Assembly (NCBI RefSeq): GCF_963676475.1
Contig: NZ_OY781107.1
Span: forward strand, 372,001-436,000
DNA: 64,000 nt
Direction of reading: 5' to 3'
Origin: an uncultured Celeribacter sp.
GTDB lineage: Bacteria; Pseudomonadota; Alphaproteobacteria; Rhodobacterales; Rhodobacteraceae
Part shown: one piece after another, positions 40,292 to 49,349 of the stretch
How the letters are laid out: each line of letters starts with the position of its first letter
How positions within the stretch are numbered: position 1 is the first letter of the stretch
Notes under the pieces: model-generated
What the model was told of the DNA's origin: nothing
The model's database searches: none
The model's input: the letters and a program-made list of their open reading frames with translations, nothing else
Program-made: the position numbers and the translations under genes

Positions 40292-42031
40292 ATGACACAG
40301 GAAGACATTCGCCTCGGGCAAAGAGAGCTTGCCAATGCGCGACGCGAATCGCGTGGCCTGTTTTGGGCATCCGGTCTTTTTTCCATTTGCATCAACATGT
40401 TGATGCTAACCGGGCCGCTGTTCATGTTGCAGGTCTATGACCGGGTTCTGGGCTCGGGGTCCGAGGCAACCCTTGTCGCCCTGTTCTCCGTCGTCGCCTT
40501 TCTCTATCTGATGATGGGCCTTCTGGATGGCACGCGGGCGCACATCCTGTCCCGCATCGCCGCACGGTTTCAGACCCGGCTTGAGGATCGCGTCTTTCAC
40601 GCCTCCATGGCGCAGGCCGCCCGCAGCCCGCGCGAAAACGGCAAGACACGGGGCATGGACAACCTCACCGCGATTCGCCGCTTTTTCGGCTCGCCCGCTC
40701 TGGCCGCTTTGTTCGACCTGCCTTTCACGCCGCTCTTTCTCTTCGGCATTGCCCTGTTTCATCCCTACCTCGGCATTCTCGCCGTGCTGGGCGGTGCCAT
40801 TCTGGTCGCCATCGCCTTGCTGCACCGTTCCGCCGCAAAACCCATGCAAGAGGCCGTCATCCATGCCGAAAGTGCAGCCGCGCAAACCGCAAGCCGAATG
40901 ACAAGCTCGGCGGAGGCGCTGGCCGCATTGGGGATGAAAGAAGCCGCCTATCGCCGCTGGCTCAAACTGCGCGAGATCGCTTTGGATAAAACCGTTGCGA
41001 GCGAAGATACCACCCACGGCTTCACAGCCACCTCGCGCGCGCTGCGCCTGTTTCTACAATCCTCCATGCTTGCGCTCGGTGCCTGGCTGGTGCTGGAACG
41101 TCAGGTCAGCCCGGGCGCGATGATCGCAAGCTCCATCCTTCTGGGACGCGCACTTCAGCCCGTCGATCTGTTGATCGGCCAATGGAATCTCTTGCAGCAT
41201 GCGCAACGCGGCTGGGGCGATCTGGCTGAATTGCTCGGCACATTTCCGGCCGATCCGCCGCGCACAGAATTGCCGCGCCCCAAGGCCGCCCTGTCTTTAC
41301 AACAGGTCTCCGTGGTCCCGCCGGGTCAGCAAAACGCCTCTCTGCGTATGATCAGTTTCGACCTTGCGCCCGGCGAAGCCTTGGGCGTGATCGGCCCTTC
41401 AGGGGCAGGCAAATCCACGCTCGCACGCGCGCTCACCGGCGTTTGGCCCCCCTCCAGCGGGGCGATCCGCCTCGATGGCGCGAAACTGTCGCATTACACC
41501 AGCGACGCCCTCGGCAGCTATATCGGATATTTGCCGCAGCAAGTGCAGCTGTTCGACGGCACCATCTCCGAAAACATTGCCAAGCTGGCGCTAAGCCCCG
41601 ACGCGGAAGCTGTGATCTCGGCGGCAAAAAAAGCGGACGCACATGACCTCATCCTGTCCTTGCCCGATGGCTATGACACCCCTGTTGCCTCGGCGGGGGG
41701 GCTGTTGTCCGGCGGACAATTGCAGCGGATCGGTCTGGCGCGGGCGTTTTACGGCAATCCGGTGATCGTCATTCTCGATGAGCCGAACTCCAACCTGGAC
41801 AACGCCGGGTCCATTGCCTTGAACGCCGCGATCCGGCGCCACAAGGACGAGGGCGGCGCCGTCCTGATCATGGCGCACCGCCCCTCCGCCATTCAGGAAT
41901 GTGAAAAGCTGCTGGTGCTCAATGGCGGGCTGCGGCGCGCTTTCGGTCCGCGTGATCAGGTCTTGGGAGAGATGGTCAAGAACTCCAAGGACATCCTGCG
42001 CAAAGACACAGGACAAGGGGGCATTCAATGA
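40292..42031 (+). CDS. Type I secretion system permease/ATPase (PrtD-like)
   Basis: The 579-residue inner-membrane ABC exporter has a transmembrane domain of about six helices (residues 25-310) and a nucleotide-binding domain. The latter has Walker A GPSGAGKSTLAR, Q-loop YLPQQVQLFDG, signature LSGGQLQRIGLARA and Walker B VIVILDEPNSNLD. No C39 peptidase or C39-like N-terminal domain is present, which fits the PrtD class that exports RTX-type proteins with a C-terminal signal. The adaptor gene overlaps its end by four bases. No outer-membrane TolC and no RTX substrate gene is in the window. Confidence 0.92.
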   Translation: MTQEDIRLGQRELANARRESRGLFWASGLFSICINMLMLTGPLFMLQVYDRVLGSGSEATLVALFSVVAFLYLMMGLLDGTRAHILSRIAARFQTRLEDRVFHASMAQAARSPRENGKTRGMDNLTAIRRFFGSPALAALFDLPFTPLFLFGIALFHPYLGILAVLGGAILVAIALLHRSAAKPMQEAVIHAESAAAQTASRMTSSAEALAALGMKEAAYRRWLKLREIALDKTVASEDTTHGFTATSRALRLFLQSSMLALGAWLVLERQVSPGAMIASSILLGRALQPVDLLIGQWNLLQHAQRGWGDLAELLGTFPADPPRTELPRPKAALSLQQVSVVPPGQQNASLRMISFDLAPGEALGVIGPSGAGKSTLARALTGVWPPSSGAIRLDGAKLSHYTSDALGSYIGYLPQQVQLFDGTISENIAKLALSPDAEAVISAAKKADAHDLILSLPDGYDTPVASAGGLLSGGQLQRIGLARAFYGNPVIVILDEPNSNLDNAGSIALNAAIRRHKDEGGAVLIMAHRPSAIQECEKLLVLNGGLRRAFGPRDQVLGEMVKNSKDILRKDTGQGGIQ

Positions 42032-43347
42032 GCATTCCCGACACCTCTGCGCCGACCAAATGGTCTGCGCGGCGCGCGATCTGGTTCGGCCTGATCTGTC
42101 TGGTCCTGCTGTTCGGCGGCTTCGGCGGCTGGGCCATTTTTGCCAGCATTGACGGGGCGGTCGTCGCCTCCGGTCAGGTGCAGGTCGAACAAAACCGTCA
42201 GGCCGTCGCCCATCGCGATGGCGGCGAAGTGGCCGCGGTGCACGTCAGTGAAGGCGACCGGGTTGCCCAAGGCGCCTTGTTGATCGAGCTGTCGTCCGAG
42301 GACTATCTCAACGAGATCTCGCTTCAGGAAACTCAGCTTTTCGAACTTCTGGCCCGTGCGGCACGTCTGGAGGCCGAACGCGACGGCGCCGATGAAATTG
42401 CCCTGCCGCAAGAGTTGGTTGCACGCATGGCCGAGGACCCGCAGGTCGCCCGCTCCGTCGCCGGACAGAAAGATCTGTTCAAAGCGCGTCAGGATACAGC
42501 ACGTGCCGAGATCGAACAGCTCAATAAACAGCGCAGCCAGATCGAGGTTCAGATCGAAGGCCTCGCAACGCAAAAGACCGCGCTTTCCGAACAGCTCGAC
42601 CTCATCGAAGAAGATCTTGCCGCACAGACCGAATTGCTGGAGCGTGGTCTGACCCAACAAAGCCGCGTGATCAGTGTGCGTCGCGATGCCGTGCAATATG
42701 CCGCCGAAATCGGTCGTCTGGAGACCTCCGAAGCACAGGCGCAGGTGCAGATCACGGAGATCGAGTTGAACATCCTCAAGGCCAGCAGTGATCGTCGCGA
42801 AAGCGCCATCACAGAGCTGCGCGACATTCAGGCCAACATCGGTCAATTGCGCGAGGAACTTTCAGGCCTGCGCGCCCGCCTCGCGCGACTGGACATTCGC
42901 GCACCTGTCGCCGGTGTCGTCTTCGATCTGTCGGTCTTTGGTCCCGGCGCCGTGATCCCACCCGCACAGCCTGCGCTTTATATCGTGCCTCAGGATCGCC
43001 CGCTTATCATCACGGCCAGGGTCAGCCCGACCCATATTGATCAGGTCTATCCCGGCCAGCCAGTGCGTTTGAGATTTTCGACTTTCGACAGTCGGACCAC
43101 CCCCGAGCTGGAGGGGCAGGTTCTGCGCATCTCTCCCGACGCCTTTGTCGACGAGGCCACAGGCATGAGCTATTACCGGGCCGACATCCACCTGCCCGAG
43201 GAGCAGCGCGCACGCTTGCCGGAAGGCTCCGTCCTGATCCCCGGCATGCCCGTTGAAACCTATATGTCCACCGGCGAACGCTCGCCCCTGGCCTATCTGA
43301 CAAAACCTCTGACCGATTATTTCACCCGCGCTTTCCGCGAGAAATGA
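42028..43347 (+). CDS. HlyD family type I secretion periplasmic adaptor
   Basis: The 439-residue membrane-fusion protein has one N-terminal helix (IWFGLICLVLLFGGFGGWAI), a lipoyl half-motif at VVASGQVQVEQNRQAVAHRDGGEV (part), a long alpha-hairpin coiled coil (about residues 90-280), and a beta-barrel with DIRAPVAGVVFDLSVFG. It bridges the ABC exporter encoded upstream to an outer-membrane TolC-type channel. Translational coupling (ATGA) to the ATPase gene confirms pairing. Confidence 0.93.
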   Translation: MSIPDTSAPTKWSARRAIWFGLICLVLLFGGFGGWAIFASIDGAVVASGQVQVEQNRQAVAHRDGGEVAAVHVSEGDRVAQGALLIELSSEDYLNEISLQETQLFELLARAARLEAERDGADEIALPQELVARMAEDPQVARSVAGQKDLFKARQDTARAEIEQLNKQRSQIEVQIEGLATQKTALSEQLDLIEEDLAAQTELLERGLTQQSRVISVRRDAVQYAAEIGRLETSEAQAQVQITEIELNILKASSDRRESAITELRDIQANIGQLREELSGLRARLARLDIRAPVAGVVFDLSVFGPGAVIPPAQPALYIVPQDRPLIITARVSPTHIDQVYPGQPVRLRFSTFDSRTTPELEGQVLRISPDAFVDEATGMSYYRADIHLPEEQRARLPEGSVLIPGMPVETYMSTGERSPLAYLTKPLTDYFTRAFREK

Positions 43348-43372
43348 TCCTCTCAAATAAAGGACCCTCCCC

Positions 43373-43831
43373 ATGGATCTCTCCGCAAAACTCTCCGACC
43401 TTGGCCTCTGCCTGCCAGCCGCGCCCGCACCGGCGGCCAATTACGTGCCCTATGTGATCAGCGGCAATCAGCTCTTTATCTCCGGGCAAATCTCCAACGG
43501 CCCGGATGGGCTGATCTGTGGCAAACTGGGGGCCGATATGGCCACGGAAGACGGCGCCAAGGCGGCACAGACCTGTGCGCTTGCGCTTCTGGCCCAGGCC
43601 AACGCAGCCGTGGACGGCGATTTCGCCAAGGTGAAACGCCTTGTGAAACTCGTGGGCTTCGTCAATTCGACGGCGGATTTCACCGAACAACCCAAAGTGG
43701 TCAACGGCGCCTCTGATTTGATGGTCGAGGTGATGGGCGACATGGGCCGTCACGCCCGCTCCGCCGTCTCCGCCGCCAGCCTGCCGCTGGGTGTCGCGGT
43801 CGAAATCGAAGCGATTTTCGAGCTCGTGTGA
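43373..43831 (+). CDS. RidA family protein (longer YjgF/UK114 type)
   Basis: The 152-residue protein is of the longer RidA subgroup. It has YVPYVISGNQLFISGQISNGPDGLICGKLG, KRLVKLVGFVNSTADFTEQPKVVNGAS and AVSAASLPLGVAVEIEAIF (all in part). The arginine that binds the carboxylate in canonical RidA is represented by RHARSAV. RidA proteins hydrolyse reactive enamine/imine intermediates of PLP enzymes. The gene starts 25 bases after the adaptor, so it probably shares its transcript. Confidence 0.85.
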   Translation: MDLSAKLSDLGLCLPAAPAPAANYVPYVISGNQLFISGQISNGPDGLICGKLGADMATEDGAKAAQTCALALLAQANAAVDGDFAKVKRLVKLVGFVNSTADFTEQPKVVNGASDLMVEVMGDMGRHARSAVSAASLPLGVAVEIEAIFELV

Positions 43832-44589
43832 TGCCCTCTCTGCCTGAGGTCTTTTTAAAGGCCCCGATTGCACATCGCGCATTGCACGATGACAATATCG
43901 CCCGCGCCGAGAACAACATCGCCGCTATTGATGCGGCGATCGCACGGGGCTTTGGCATCGAGATCGACCTGCAATTGTCCTCCGACGGGGTGGCGATGGT
44001 GTTTCACGACTATGCACTGAACCGTCTGACGGAGGGGCACGGCGCCTTTGCACAACAAAGTTCAGAGGCTCTGTCTACGCTTCGGTTCAAAACCGGCGAG
44101 GTCGGGGTTCCAACGTTGAAACAGGTGTTGGATCACGTCGCCGGACGCGCGCCTCTGTTGATCGAAGTTAAGGATCAGGACGGCGCGATGGGACCCAGTG
44201 TCGGCGCGTTGGAAGTCGCGGCGGCCAAGGTGCTTGAAGGCTACGAAGGCCCGGTGGCGCTCATGTCCTTCAACCCGCATTCTGTCGCGGTTCTGGCGGA
44301 GCTTTGCCCCCATCTTCCGCGCGGCATCACCACCGCGAACTGGCAAGACGAGGGGGCGAAACTCATTCCCGCGCCGCGCCGCGAAGTCTTGGGCCTCATC
44401 GAGGATTACGACCGCGTGGGTGCGTCTTTCATCAGTCACCAGTGGTCGAACCTCGACGCGCCTCGGGTCGCTGAGCTGAAAGAGGCGGGTGCTCATATTC
44501 TGTGCTGGACGATCCGAAACCCGCAGGACGAGGCGGAAGCGCGCAAGATTGCGGAGAATATCACGTTCGAAGGCTACCTGCCGACTTGA
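43831..44589 (+). CDS. Glycerophosphodiester phosphodiesterase family protein
   Basis: The 252-residue TIM-barrel enzyme has APIAHRALHDDN as the catalytic histidine-arginine pair, GIEIDLQLSSDGVAMVFHD with metal-binding glutamate and aspartate and the second histidine, and LLIEVKDQDG. It would hydrolyse glycerophosphodiesters to glycerol-3-phosphate and an alcohol. There is no signal peptide, so it is cytoplasmic (UgpQ type). The GTG at 43828 is an alternative start that overlaps the RidA stop by four bases. Both starts imply coupling with RidA. Confidence 0.9.
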   Translation: MPSLPEVFLKAPIAHRALHDDNIARAENNIAAIDAAIARGFGIEIDLQLSSDGVAMVFHDYALNRLTEGHGAFAQQSSEALSTLRFKTGEVGVPTLKQVLDHVAGRAPLLIEVKDQDGAMGPSVGALEVAAAKVLEGYEGPVALMSFNPHSVAVLAELCPHLPRGITTANWQDEGAKLIPAPRREVLGLIEDYDRVGASFISHQWSNLDAPRVAELKEAGAHILCWTIRNPQDEAEARKIAENITFEGYLPT

Positions 44590-44650
44590 CGCCGAAGCGC
44601 TGCGTGCCAGTTTCTAAACGAGCCCGGCGCACAGGACCTTCAAAAGCTTT

Positions 44651-45829
44651 ATGACCGACCAGATCGAGATCAGCCTGTTGAACAGCCTCGGTGCGATTGC
44701 GCCGGAGGACTGGGATGCTTGTGCAGCTCCCGGAGTTGGGCGGCCCGAAGATCCCTTCGTGACGCATCGGTTCCTGATGGCTTTGGAAAACTCCGGCTCC
44801 GTCGGTCCCGGCACGGGTTGGCAGCCCAGCTATCTCGTGGCCCGCGCGGGCGACCAGGTGATCGCCGTCGCACCGATGTACGCCAAAAGCCACAGCCAGG
44901 GCGAATATGTTTTCGACCACGGCTGGGCCGATGCCTATGAGCGCGCGGGCGGGCGATACTATCCGAAACTCCAGATCGCGGTGCCTTTTACGCCGGTGAC
45001 AGGTCGCAGGCTTTTGACCCGGCCGGGGTTCGAAGACATCGGCCAAGCCGCATTGGTTCAGGGTGCGGTCGAGGTGGCGGATCAGAACACGCTGTCGTCA
45101 CTGCACCTGACCTTTTGCACCGAGGACGAAGTGGCCGCAGGCGAGGCCATGGGGCTTTTGCACCGCACCGGACAACAGTTTCATTGGGACAACGCGGGCT
45201 ACGCCACGTTTGACGAGTTCCTCGACGTGCTGTCGTCGCGCAAGCGCAAAAACATCCGCAAGGAACGCGCACAGGCGCAGAGCTTTGGCGGTGAGATCAT
45301 TCAGCTTACGGGGGATGACATCCGGCCTGAGCATTGGGATGCGTTTTGGACCTTTTATCAGAACACCGGCAGCCGCAAATGGGGCTCGCCCTATCTGACA
45401 CGGGCGTTTTTTGATGAGCTGCATGAGACCACGCGCGATGACGTCTTGCTGGTTTTGGCGCAGATCGACGGCGTGCCGATTGCGGGCGCGTTGAATTTCA
45501 TCGGACAGGATCGTCTGTTCGGGCGCTATTGGGGCTGCACCGAATATCACCCGAGCCTGCATTTCGAGATTTGCTACTATCAGGCCATCGACTACGCCAT
45601 CGCCCAGGGCCTCAAACGGGTCGAGGCGGGCGCGCAGGGCGAGCACAAACTCGCACGCGGCTATATGCCCAACACGACCCATTCGCTGCATTGGATGCGC
45701 GATCCGGGCTTTGCCGGTGCCGTGGCCGAGTACCTTGAGGCCGAACGCGCCGCCGTGGCCGAAGAGGTCGAGGTGCTCACCTCATATGGCCCGTTCAAAT
45801 CCACTCCTGAGGAGGACGATCATGACTGA
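44651..45829 (+). CDS. FemAB-like GNAT-fold acetyltransferase (DUF482 family)
   Basis: The 392-residue protein fits PF04339 (FemAB-like, DUF482): WDACAAPGVGRPEDPFVTHRFLMALE-type start (part), HGWADAYERAGGRYYPKLQIAVPFTPVTG near residue 100 (part), SSRKRKNIRKERAQAQ, and the C-terminal GNAT-like block RVEAGAQGEHKLARGYMP. Related proteins resemble FemX/lysylphosphatidylglycerol-type transferases, but no reaction is proven. It is cytoplasmic. The last 8 bases overlap the PhhB gene. Confidence 0.85.
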   Translation: MTDQIEISLLNSLGAIAPEDWDACAAPGVGRPEDPFVTHRFLMALENSGSVGPGTGWQPSYLVARAGDQVIAVAPMYAKSHSQGEYVFDHGWADAYERAGGRYYPKLQIAVPFTPVTGRRLLTRPGFEDIGQAALVQGAVEVADQNTLSSLHLTFCTEDEVAAGEAMGLLHRTGQQFHWDNAGYATFDEFLDVLSSRKRKNIRKERAQAQSFGGEIIQLTGDDIRPEHWDAFWTFYQNTGSRKWGSPYLTRAFFDELHETTRDDVLLVLAQIDGVPIAGALNFIGQDRLFGRYWGCTEYHPSLHFEICYYQAIDYAIAQGLKRVEAGAQGEHKLARGYMPNTTHSLHWMRDPGFAGAVAEYLEAERAAVAEEVEVLTSYGPFKSTPEEDDHD

Positions 45830-46124
45830 GACCTTGCAAGGCCCCGCACGAACCGAGGCCCTCGCCCCGCTGCTTACACGCGGCTGGGCAGAGACCAAGG
45901 ATGGCACGGGTATTGAGAAACGCTTTGAGTTTCGGAACTTTAACGAGGCCTTCGGGTTTATGACACGGGTTGCACTTTGGGCCGAGAAACGCGATCACCA
46001 CCCGGATTGGCGCAATGTCTACCGCACGGTCGAAGTGACGCTTTCGACCCATGACGCCGGTGGGCTGACCCAGAAAGACATAAATTTGGCAGAAAAAATG
46101 GACGAGGCCGCCGCACATGTTTGA
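45822..46124 (+). CDS. phhB: 4a-hydroxytetrahydrobiopterin dehydratase (pterin-4-alpha-carbinolamine dehydratase)
   Basis: The 100-residue protein has the family motif EKRDHHPDWRNVYRTVEVTL, where the paired histidines act in catalysis (shown in part as DHHPDW), and TLSTHDAGGLTQKD. It dehydrates the carbinolamine formed by pterin-dependent hydroxylases. No phenylalanine hydroxylase gene lies here, so in this operon it could serve another pterin or a moonlighting role. GGAGGA precedes the ATG, which lies within the end of the upstream gene. Confidence 0.93.
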   Translation: MTETLQGPARTEALAPLLTRGWAETKDGTGIEKRFEFRNFNEAFGFMTRVALWAEKRDHHPDWRNVYRTVEVTLSTHDAGGLTQKDINLAEKMDEAAAHV

Positions 46125-46965
46125 ACAGCTCCTGAACTACGAAATTTACAACGGTCAGACCGTCGGCGATTACCTGTCGCTTGAATTCCTCGCCGGGATT
46201 GCCGGGTCGATTGTGGGCGCGCTGCTGCTTTTGATCATCGGTATGATGATCTCCGGCTGGATCGGGCGGCGCATCCGTGCCATCGGGCTGAAATACGAAC
46301 GCCTCGACGACACGCTGTTCAATTTCCTCGCCAACATCGCGCGCTATGCGGTGCTGGCCTTCACCGTTCTGATCATCCTCAACACCTTCGGCATTCAGAC
46401 CACCTCCATCGTCGCCGTCATCGGTGCTGCCGGTCTTGCCATCGGTCTGGCTCTGCAAGGCACGCTGTCAAACATTGCCGCGGGCGTGATGATCATCCTG
46501 TTTCGCCCCTTCAAGATCGGCGATTTCGTCGAAGTCTCCGACAAGATGGGCACGGTGAAAGACATTTCTCTGAACTTCACCGAGCTGGCGGACCTGTCCA
46601 ACGTGCAGGTCATCGTCCCGAATTCGCAGGTTTGGGGCAATATCATCACCAATTACTCCACCAACCAGACGCGTCGCGCCGAATGGACCTTTGGTGTGGG
46701 CTATGGTGCGAACCTGAAGACCGCCGAAGAGGTGATCCGCAAAACGATCATGTCGGATGCGCGCTCCCTGAGCGACCCGGAGCCCTTTATCCAAGTCAAC
46801 AATCTCGGCGATTTCTCCGTCGATTTCCTGGTCCGTGTCTGGGTCAAATCCGGCGATTTCTTTCAATATCAGGCCGATATGAAACGCCAGGTCAAAGAGG
46901 CGCTGGATGAGGCCGGGGTGGATATTCCCTTCCCGACGCGCACGTTGCTCAACGCCGCAGAGTAA
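46117..46965 (+). CDS. MscS family small-conductance mechanosensitive channel
   Basis: The 282-residue protein has three N-terminal helices and the pore-lining TM3 GAAGLAIGLALQGTLSNIAAGVMI (part: LQGTLSNIAAG), followed by the beta domain FKIGDFVEVSDKMGTVKDI, with PNSQVWG NIITNYS and the C-terminal alpha/beta cage. It opens under membrane tension to release solutes on hypo-osmotic shock. It is the last gene of the long unit that begins with the type I exporter, and it ends in a strong terminator. Confidence 0.93.
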   Translation: MFEQLLNYEIYNGQTVGDYLSLEFLAGIAGSIVGALLLLIIGMMISGWIGRRIRAIGLKYERLDDTLFNFLANIARYAVLAFTVLIILNTFGIQTTSIVAVIGAAGLAIGLALQGTLSNIAAGVMIILFRPFKIGDFVEVSDKMGTVKDISLNFTELADLSNVQVIVPNSQVWGNIITNYSTNQTRRAEWTFGVGYGANLKTAEEVIRKTIMSDARSLSDPEPFIQVNNLGDFSVDFLVRVWVKSGDFFQYQADMKRQVKEALDEAGVDIPFPTRTLLNAAE

Positions 46966-46984
46966 ACAAAACCTGAATAAACGA

Positions 46985-47018
46985 AACGCCCGGGATCATC
47001 TCCCGGGCGTTCTTTTTT
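46985..47018 (+). terminator. Rho-independent terminator after mscS
   Basis: AACGCCCGGGA and TCCCGGGCGTT form an 11-bp perfect stem with a 5-base loop, followed by CTTTTTT. It lies 20 bases after the MscS stop and touches the end of the convergent peroxiredoxin gene. Confidence 0.85.
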
Positions 47019-47505
47019 AGATCTTCTCAACCAGAGATTCACCGGCAGAAATCGTGCATTCGCCCGGGCTGCTTTCGATTTCGAGCACCTTGACCACCCC
47101 GTCCTCGGCATAAAGCGCGAAGCGTTTCGAACGGTTGATCAGACCCGCAGGCGGTGCGGTGAAATCGAGACCCAGCGCCTTGATGAACCCGGCCTCCGCA
47201 TCACCCAGCATGGTGATCCCGGCCGCATCCGCGCCGGTGTCCTTAGCCCAGGCCCCCATCACGAAGGGGTCGTTGACGGAGACGCAAATCACCTCATCGA
47301 CGCCCTTGTCTTTGAACTTCGGCATGGTGCGAATGAAGCTCGGCACATGTGCTGTGGTGCAGACACCCGTGTAGGCCCCCGGCAGCCCGAAAAGCACAAC
47401 TTTGCGGCCCTTGAACTTCTCAGAAAGTTCAACTCCCGCCGGGCCTTCTGCCGTCATTTCAAGCACCGTGCCACCCGGCAGGCTGTCTCCTGTTGCAATC
47501 GTCAT
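47017..47505 (-). CDS. Peroxiredoxin, Prx5 family
   Basis: The 162-residue redoxin has VVLFGLPGAYTGVCTTAHVPSF, the Prx5-type PxxxTxxC motif with the peroxidatic cysteine, then VDEVICVSVNDPFVMGAW and FALYAEDGVVKVLEIE (shown partly). A second cysteine in PGECTIS could be the resolving one. It reduces hydrogen peroxide and organic hydroperoxides using thioredoxin or glutaredoxin/glutathione. It is divergent from the ferredoxin reductase gene, which could be a redox partner. Confidence 0.92.
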   Translation of the reverse strand: MTIATGDSLPGGTVLEMTAEGPAGVELSEKFKGRKVVLFGLPGAYTGVCTTAHVPSFIRTMPKFKDKGVDEVICVSVNDPFVMGAWAKDTGADAAGITMLGDAEAGFIKALGLDFTAPPAGLINRSKRFALYAEDGVVKVLEIESSPGECTISAGESLVEKI

Positions 47506-47583
47506 CTTTGTGTTCCTCTGTGCGTTGTCATTCTGTCTTTGGACGATATAGGGTCAGGGCGTTTCGCGACCAGAGGAAAGAGC

Positions 47584-48789
47584 ATGAGCCACTTTATCGT
47601 CATCGGGGCCGGGCAGGCCGGGCAGAGCATCGTCACCACCCTGCGCGGGCAGGGGTTCGAGGGCGAGATTACCCTGATCGGCGAAGAACCCGTGCCGCCC
47701 TATCAGCGTCCGCCTCTGTCCAAGGCCTATCTTTTGGGCGAAATGGAGCTGGACCGTTTGTTCCTTCGGCCCGAAAGCTATTACGCGGATGAGAACATCA
47801 CGCTGCGGATGGGCTGCAAGGTGACCGGCATTGATCCGGCGGCGAAGACCGTTTCCATTGGTGACGAGGTTCTCACTTATGACAAGCTGGCTTTGACCAC
47901 CGGCTCCGCGCCGCGCCTGTTGCCTGCCACCATCGGCGGCGATCTCGGAGGGGTGTACACCATGCGCACGCTCGCGGACGCCGATGCAATCGAACCCGAG
48001 TTTCGCGAAGGCGCCTCTGTGCTGATCGTCGGCGGCGGTTACATCGGATTGGAGGCCGCAGCGGTCGCCGCGAAGAAGGGGCTCAAGGTCACGCTGGTCG
48101 AGATGGCCGACCGGATTTTGCAACGCGTCGCCTCCGTCGAGACCTCCGACTATTTCCGTGCGTTGCATCAGGCCCATGGCGTCGATCTGCGCGAGGGCGT
48201 GGGGCTTGTGCGGCTTACCGGCGACACGCGCGTAAAAGCCGCCGAACTGACCGATGGCACCACCCTCGACGTCGACTTCGTTATCGTCGGCGTCGGCATC
48301 ACCCCCGGCACAGAATTGGCCGAACTGGCTGGGCTGACCTTGGAGAACGGCATCAAGACCGATCTCTATGGCACCACCTCAAACCCCGATATTTTTGCGG
48401 CGGGGGATTGCGCCTCTTTCCCGCATGAGGGCACGCAGATGCGGCTCGAATCCGTTGGCAATGCGATTGATCAGGGCGTGGTGGTCGCGAAAAACATGCT
48501 CGGCCAAGCTGTCACCTATGTGCCGAAGCCGTGGTTCTGGTCCGATCAATATGACGTCAAACTGCAAATCGCCGGGCTCTTCAACGGTCACGACCGGGTT
48601 GTAATCCGCGAGGGCGAGGGCACGCATTCGCATTGGTATTATAAGGACGGCCAGTTGATCGCCATCGACGCGATGAACGATCCGCGCGGCTATATGGTCG
48701 CCAAACGCCTCATTGAGAGCGGCAAGACCGCCGATCCCGACAAGGTGGCCGATCCCGCCACCGACCTCAAAGCACTGATGCGCGGCTGA
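47584..48789 (+). CDS. FAD-dependent ferredoxin/rubredoxin reductase-type oxidoreductase
   Basis: The 401-residue enzyme has the FAD motif FIVIGAGQAGQSI, YQRPPLSKAYLLGE, the NAD(P)H motif LIVGGGYIGLEAA and IFAAGDCASFPH, with a C-terminal reductase domain (FWSDQYDVKLQIAGL). It resembles putidaredoxin/rubredoxin reductases and AIFM-like proteins, which pass electrons from NAD(P)H to small iron-sulfur proteins. AGAGGAAAG precedes the ATG at 47584, which excludes the longer frame. It overlaps rsmD by one base (TGATG). Confidence 0.92.
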   Translation: MSHFIVIGAGQAGQSIVTTLRGQGFEGEITLIGEEPVPPYQRPPLSKAYLLGEMELDRLFLRPESYYADENITLRMGCKVTGIDPAAKTVSIGDEVLTYDKLALTTGSAPRLLPATIGGDLGGVYTMRTLADADAIEPEFREGASVLIVGGGYIGLEAAAVAAKKGLKVTLVEMADRILQRVASVETSDYFRALHQAHGVDLREGVGLVRLTGDTRVKAAELTDGTTLDVDFVIVGVGITPGTELAELAGLTLENGIKTDLYGTTSNPDIFAAGDCASFPHEGTQMRLESVGNAIDQGVVVAKNMLGQAVTYVPKPWFWSDQYDVKLQIAGLFNGHDRVVIREGEGTHSHWYYKDGQLIAIDAMNDPRGYMVAKRLIESGKTADPDKVADPATDLKALMRG

Positions 48790-49349
48790 TGCGGATCATT
48801 GCCGGAGAATTTCGCGGGCTGGCGCTGGCCTCAGTGGGCAAAGGCGATGCGGGCGCGCATCTGCGCCCGACCACGGACCGCGTGCGCGAGAGCCTGTTTT
48901 CCGTTTTGACCGCTGGCAAATACGGCGATGCGGTCGAGGACGCGCGGGTGCTTGACCTCTTTGCAGGCACCGGCGCGCTCGGCCTTGAGGCCCTGTCGCG
49001 TGGGGCGGACTGTGTCACCTTTGTCGATGATGGGCGCAAGGCGCAGAGCCTGATCACCGAGAACATCGGGAAATGCCGCGCCGAGGACCGCTGTGATCTG
49101 ATGCGGATGGATGCCACGCGTCTGCCCGTGAACCCGTCCGAACCCTATGATCTGATTTTCCTCGATCCGCCCTATGCCAAAGGCTTGGGCGAAGTCGCCA
49201 TTGCCGCCGCGATTGCCGGGCATTGGCTGACACAACGTGCGCTCGTGGTCTGGGAAGACAGTGCGGAGATCACGCCGCCTGATGCGCTAACGCTGTTGGA
49301 CACGCGCAAATATGGCGACACCAAAATCAATTTTCTGGAGCCGAAATGA
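48789..49349 (+). CDS. rsmD: 16S rRNA (guanine(966)-N(2))-methyltransferase
   Basis: RsmD methylates G966 in the 30S subunit, a residue near the P-site tRNA anticodon. The 186-residue protein has MRIIAGEFRGLALA, RPTTDRVRESLFSVL, the SAM motif VLDLFAGTGALGLEALSRGA (part) and the catalytic DLIFLDPPY. It is coupled to the upstream reductase by TGATG and to the HAD gene downstream by a four-base overlap. Confidence 0.95.
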   Translation: MRIIAGEFRGLALASVGKGDAGAHLRPTTDRVRESLFSVLTAGKYGDAVEDARVLDLFAGTGALGLEALSRGADCVTFVDDGRKAQSLITENIGKCRAEDRCDLMRMDATRLPVNPSEPYDLIFLDPPYAKGLGEVAIAAAIAGHWLTQRALVVWEDSAEITPPDALTLLDTRKYGDTKINFLEPK

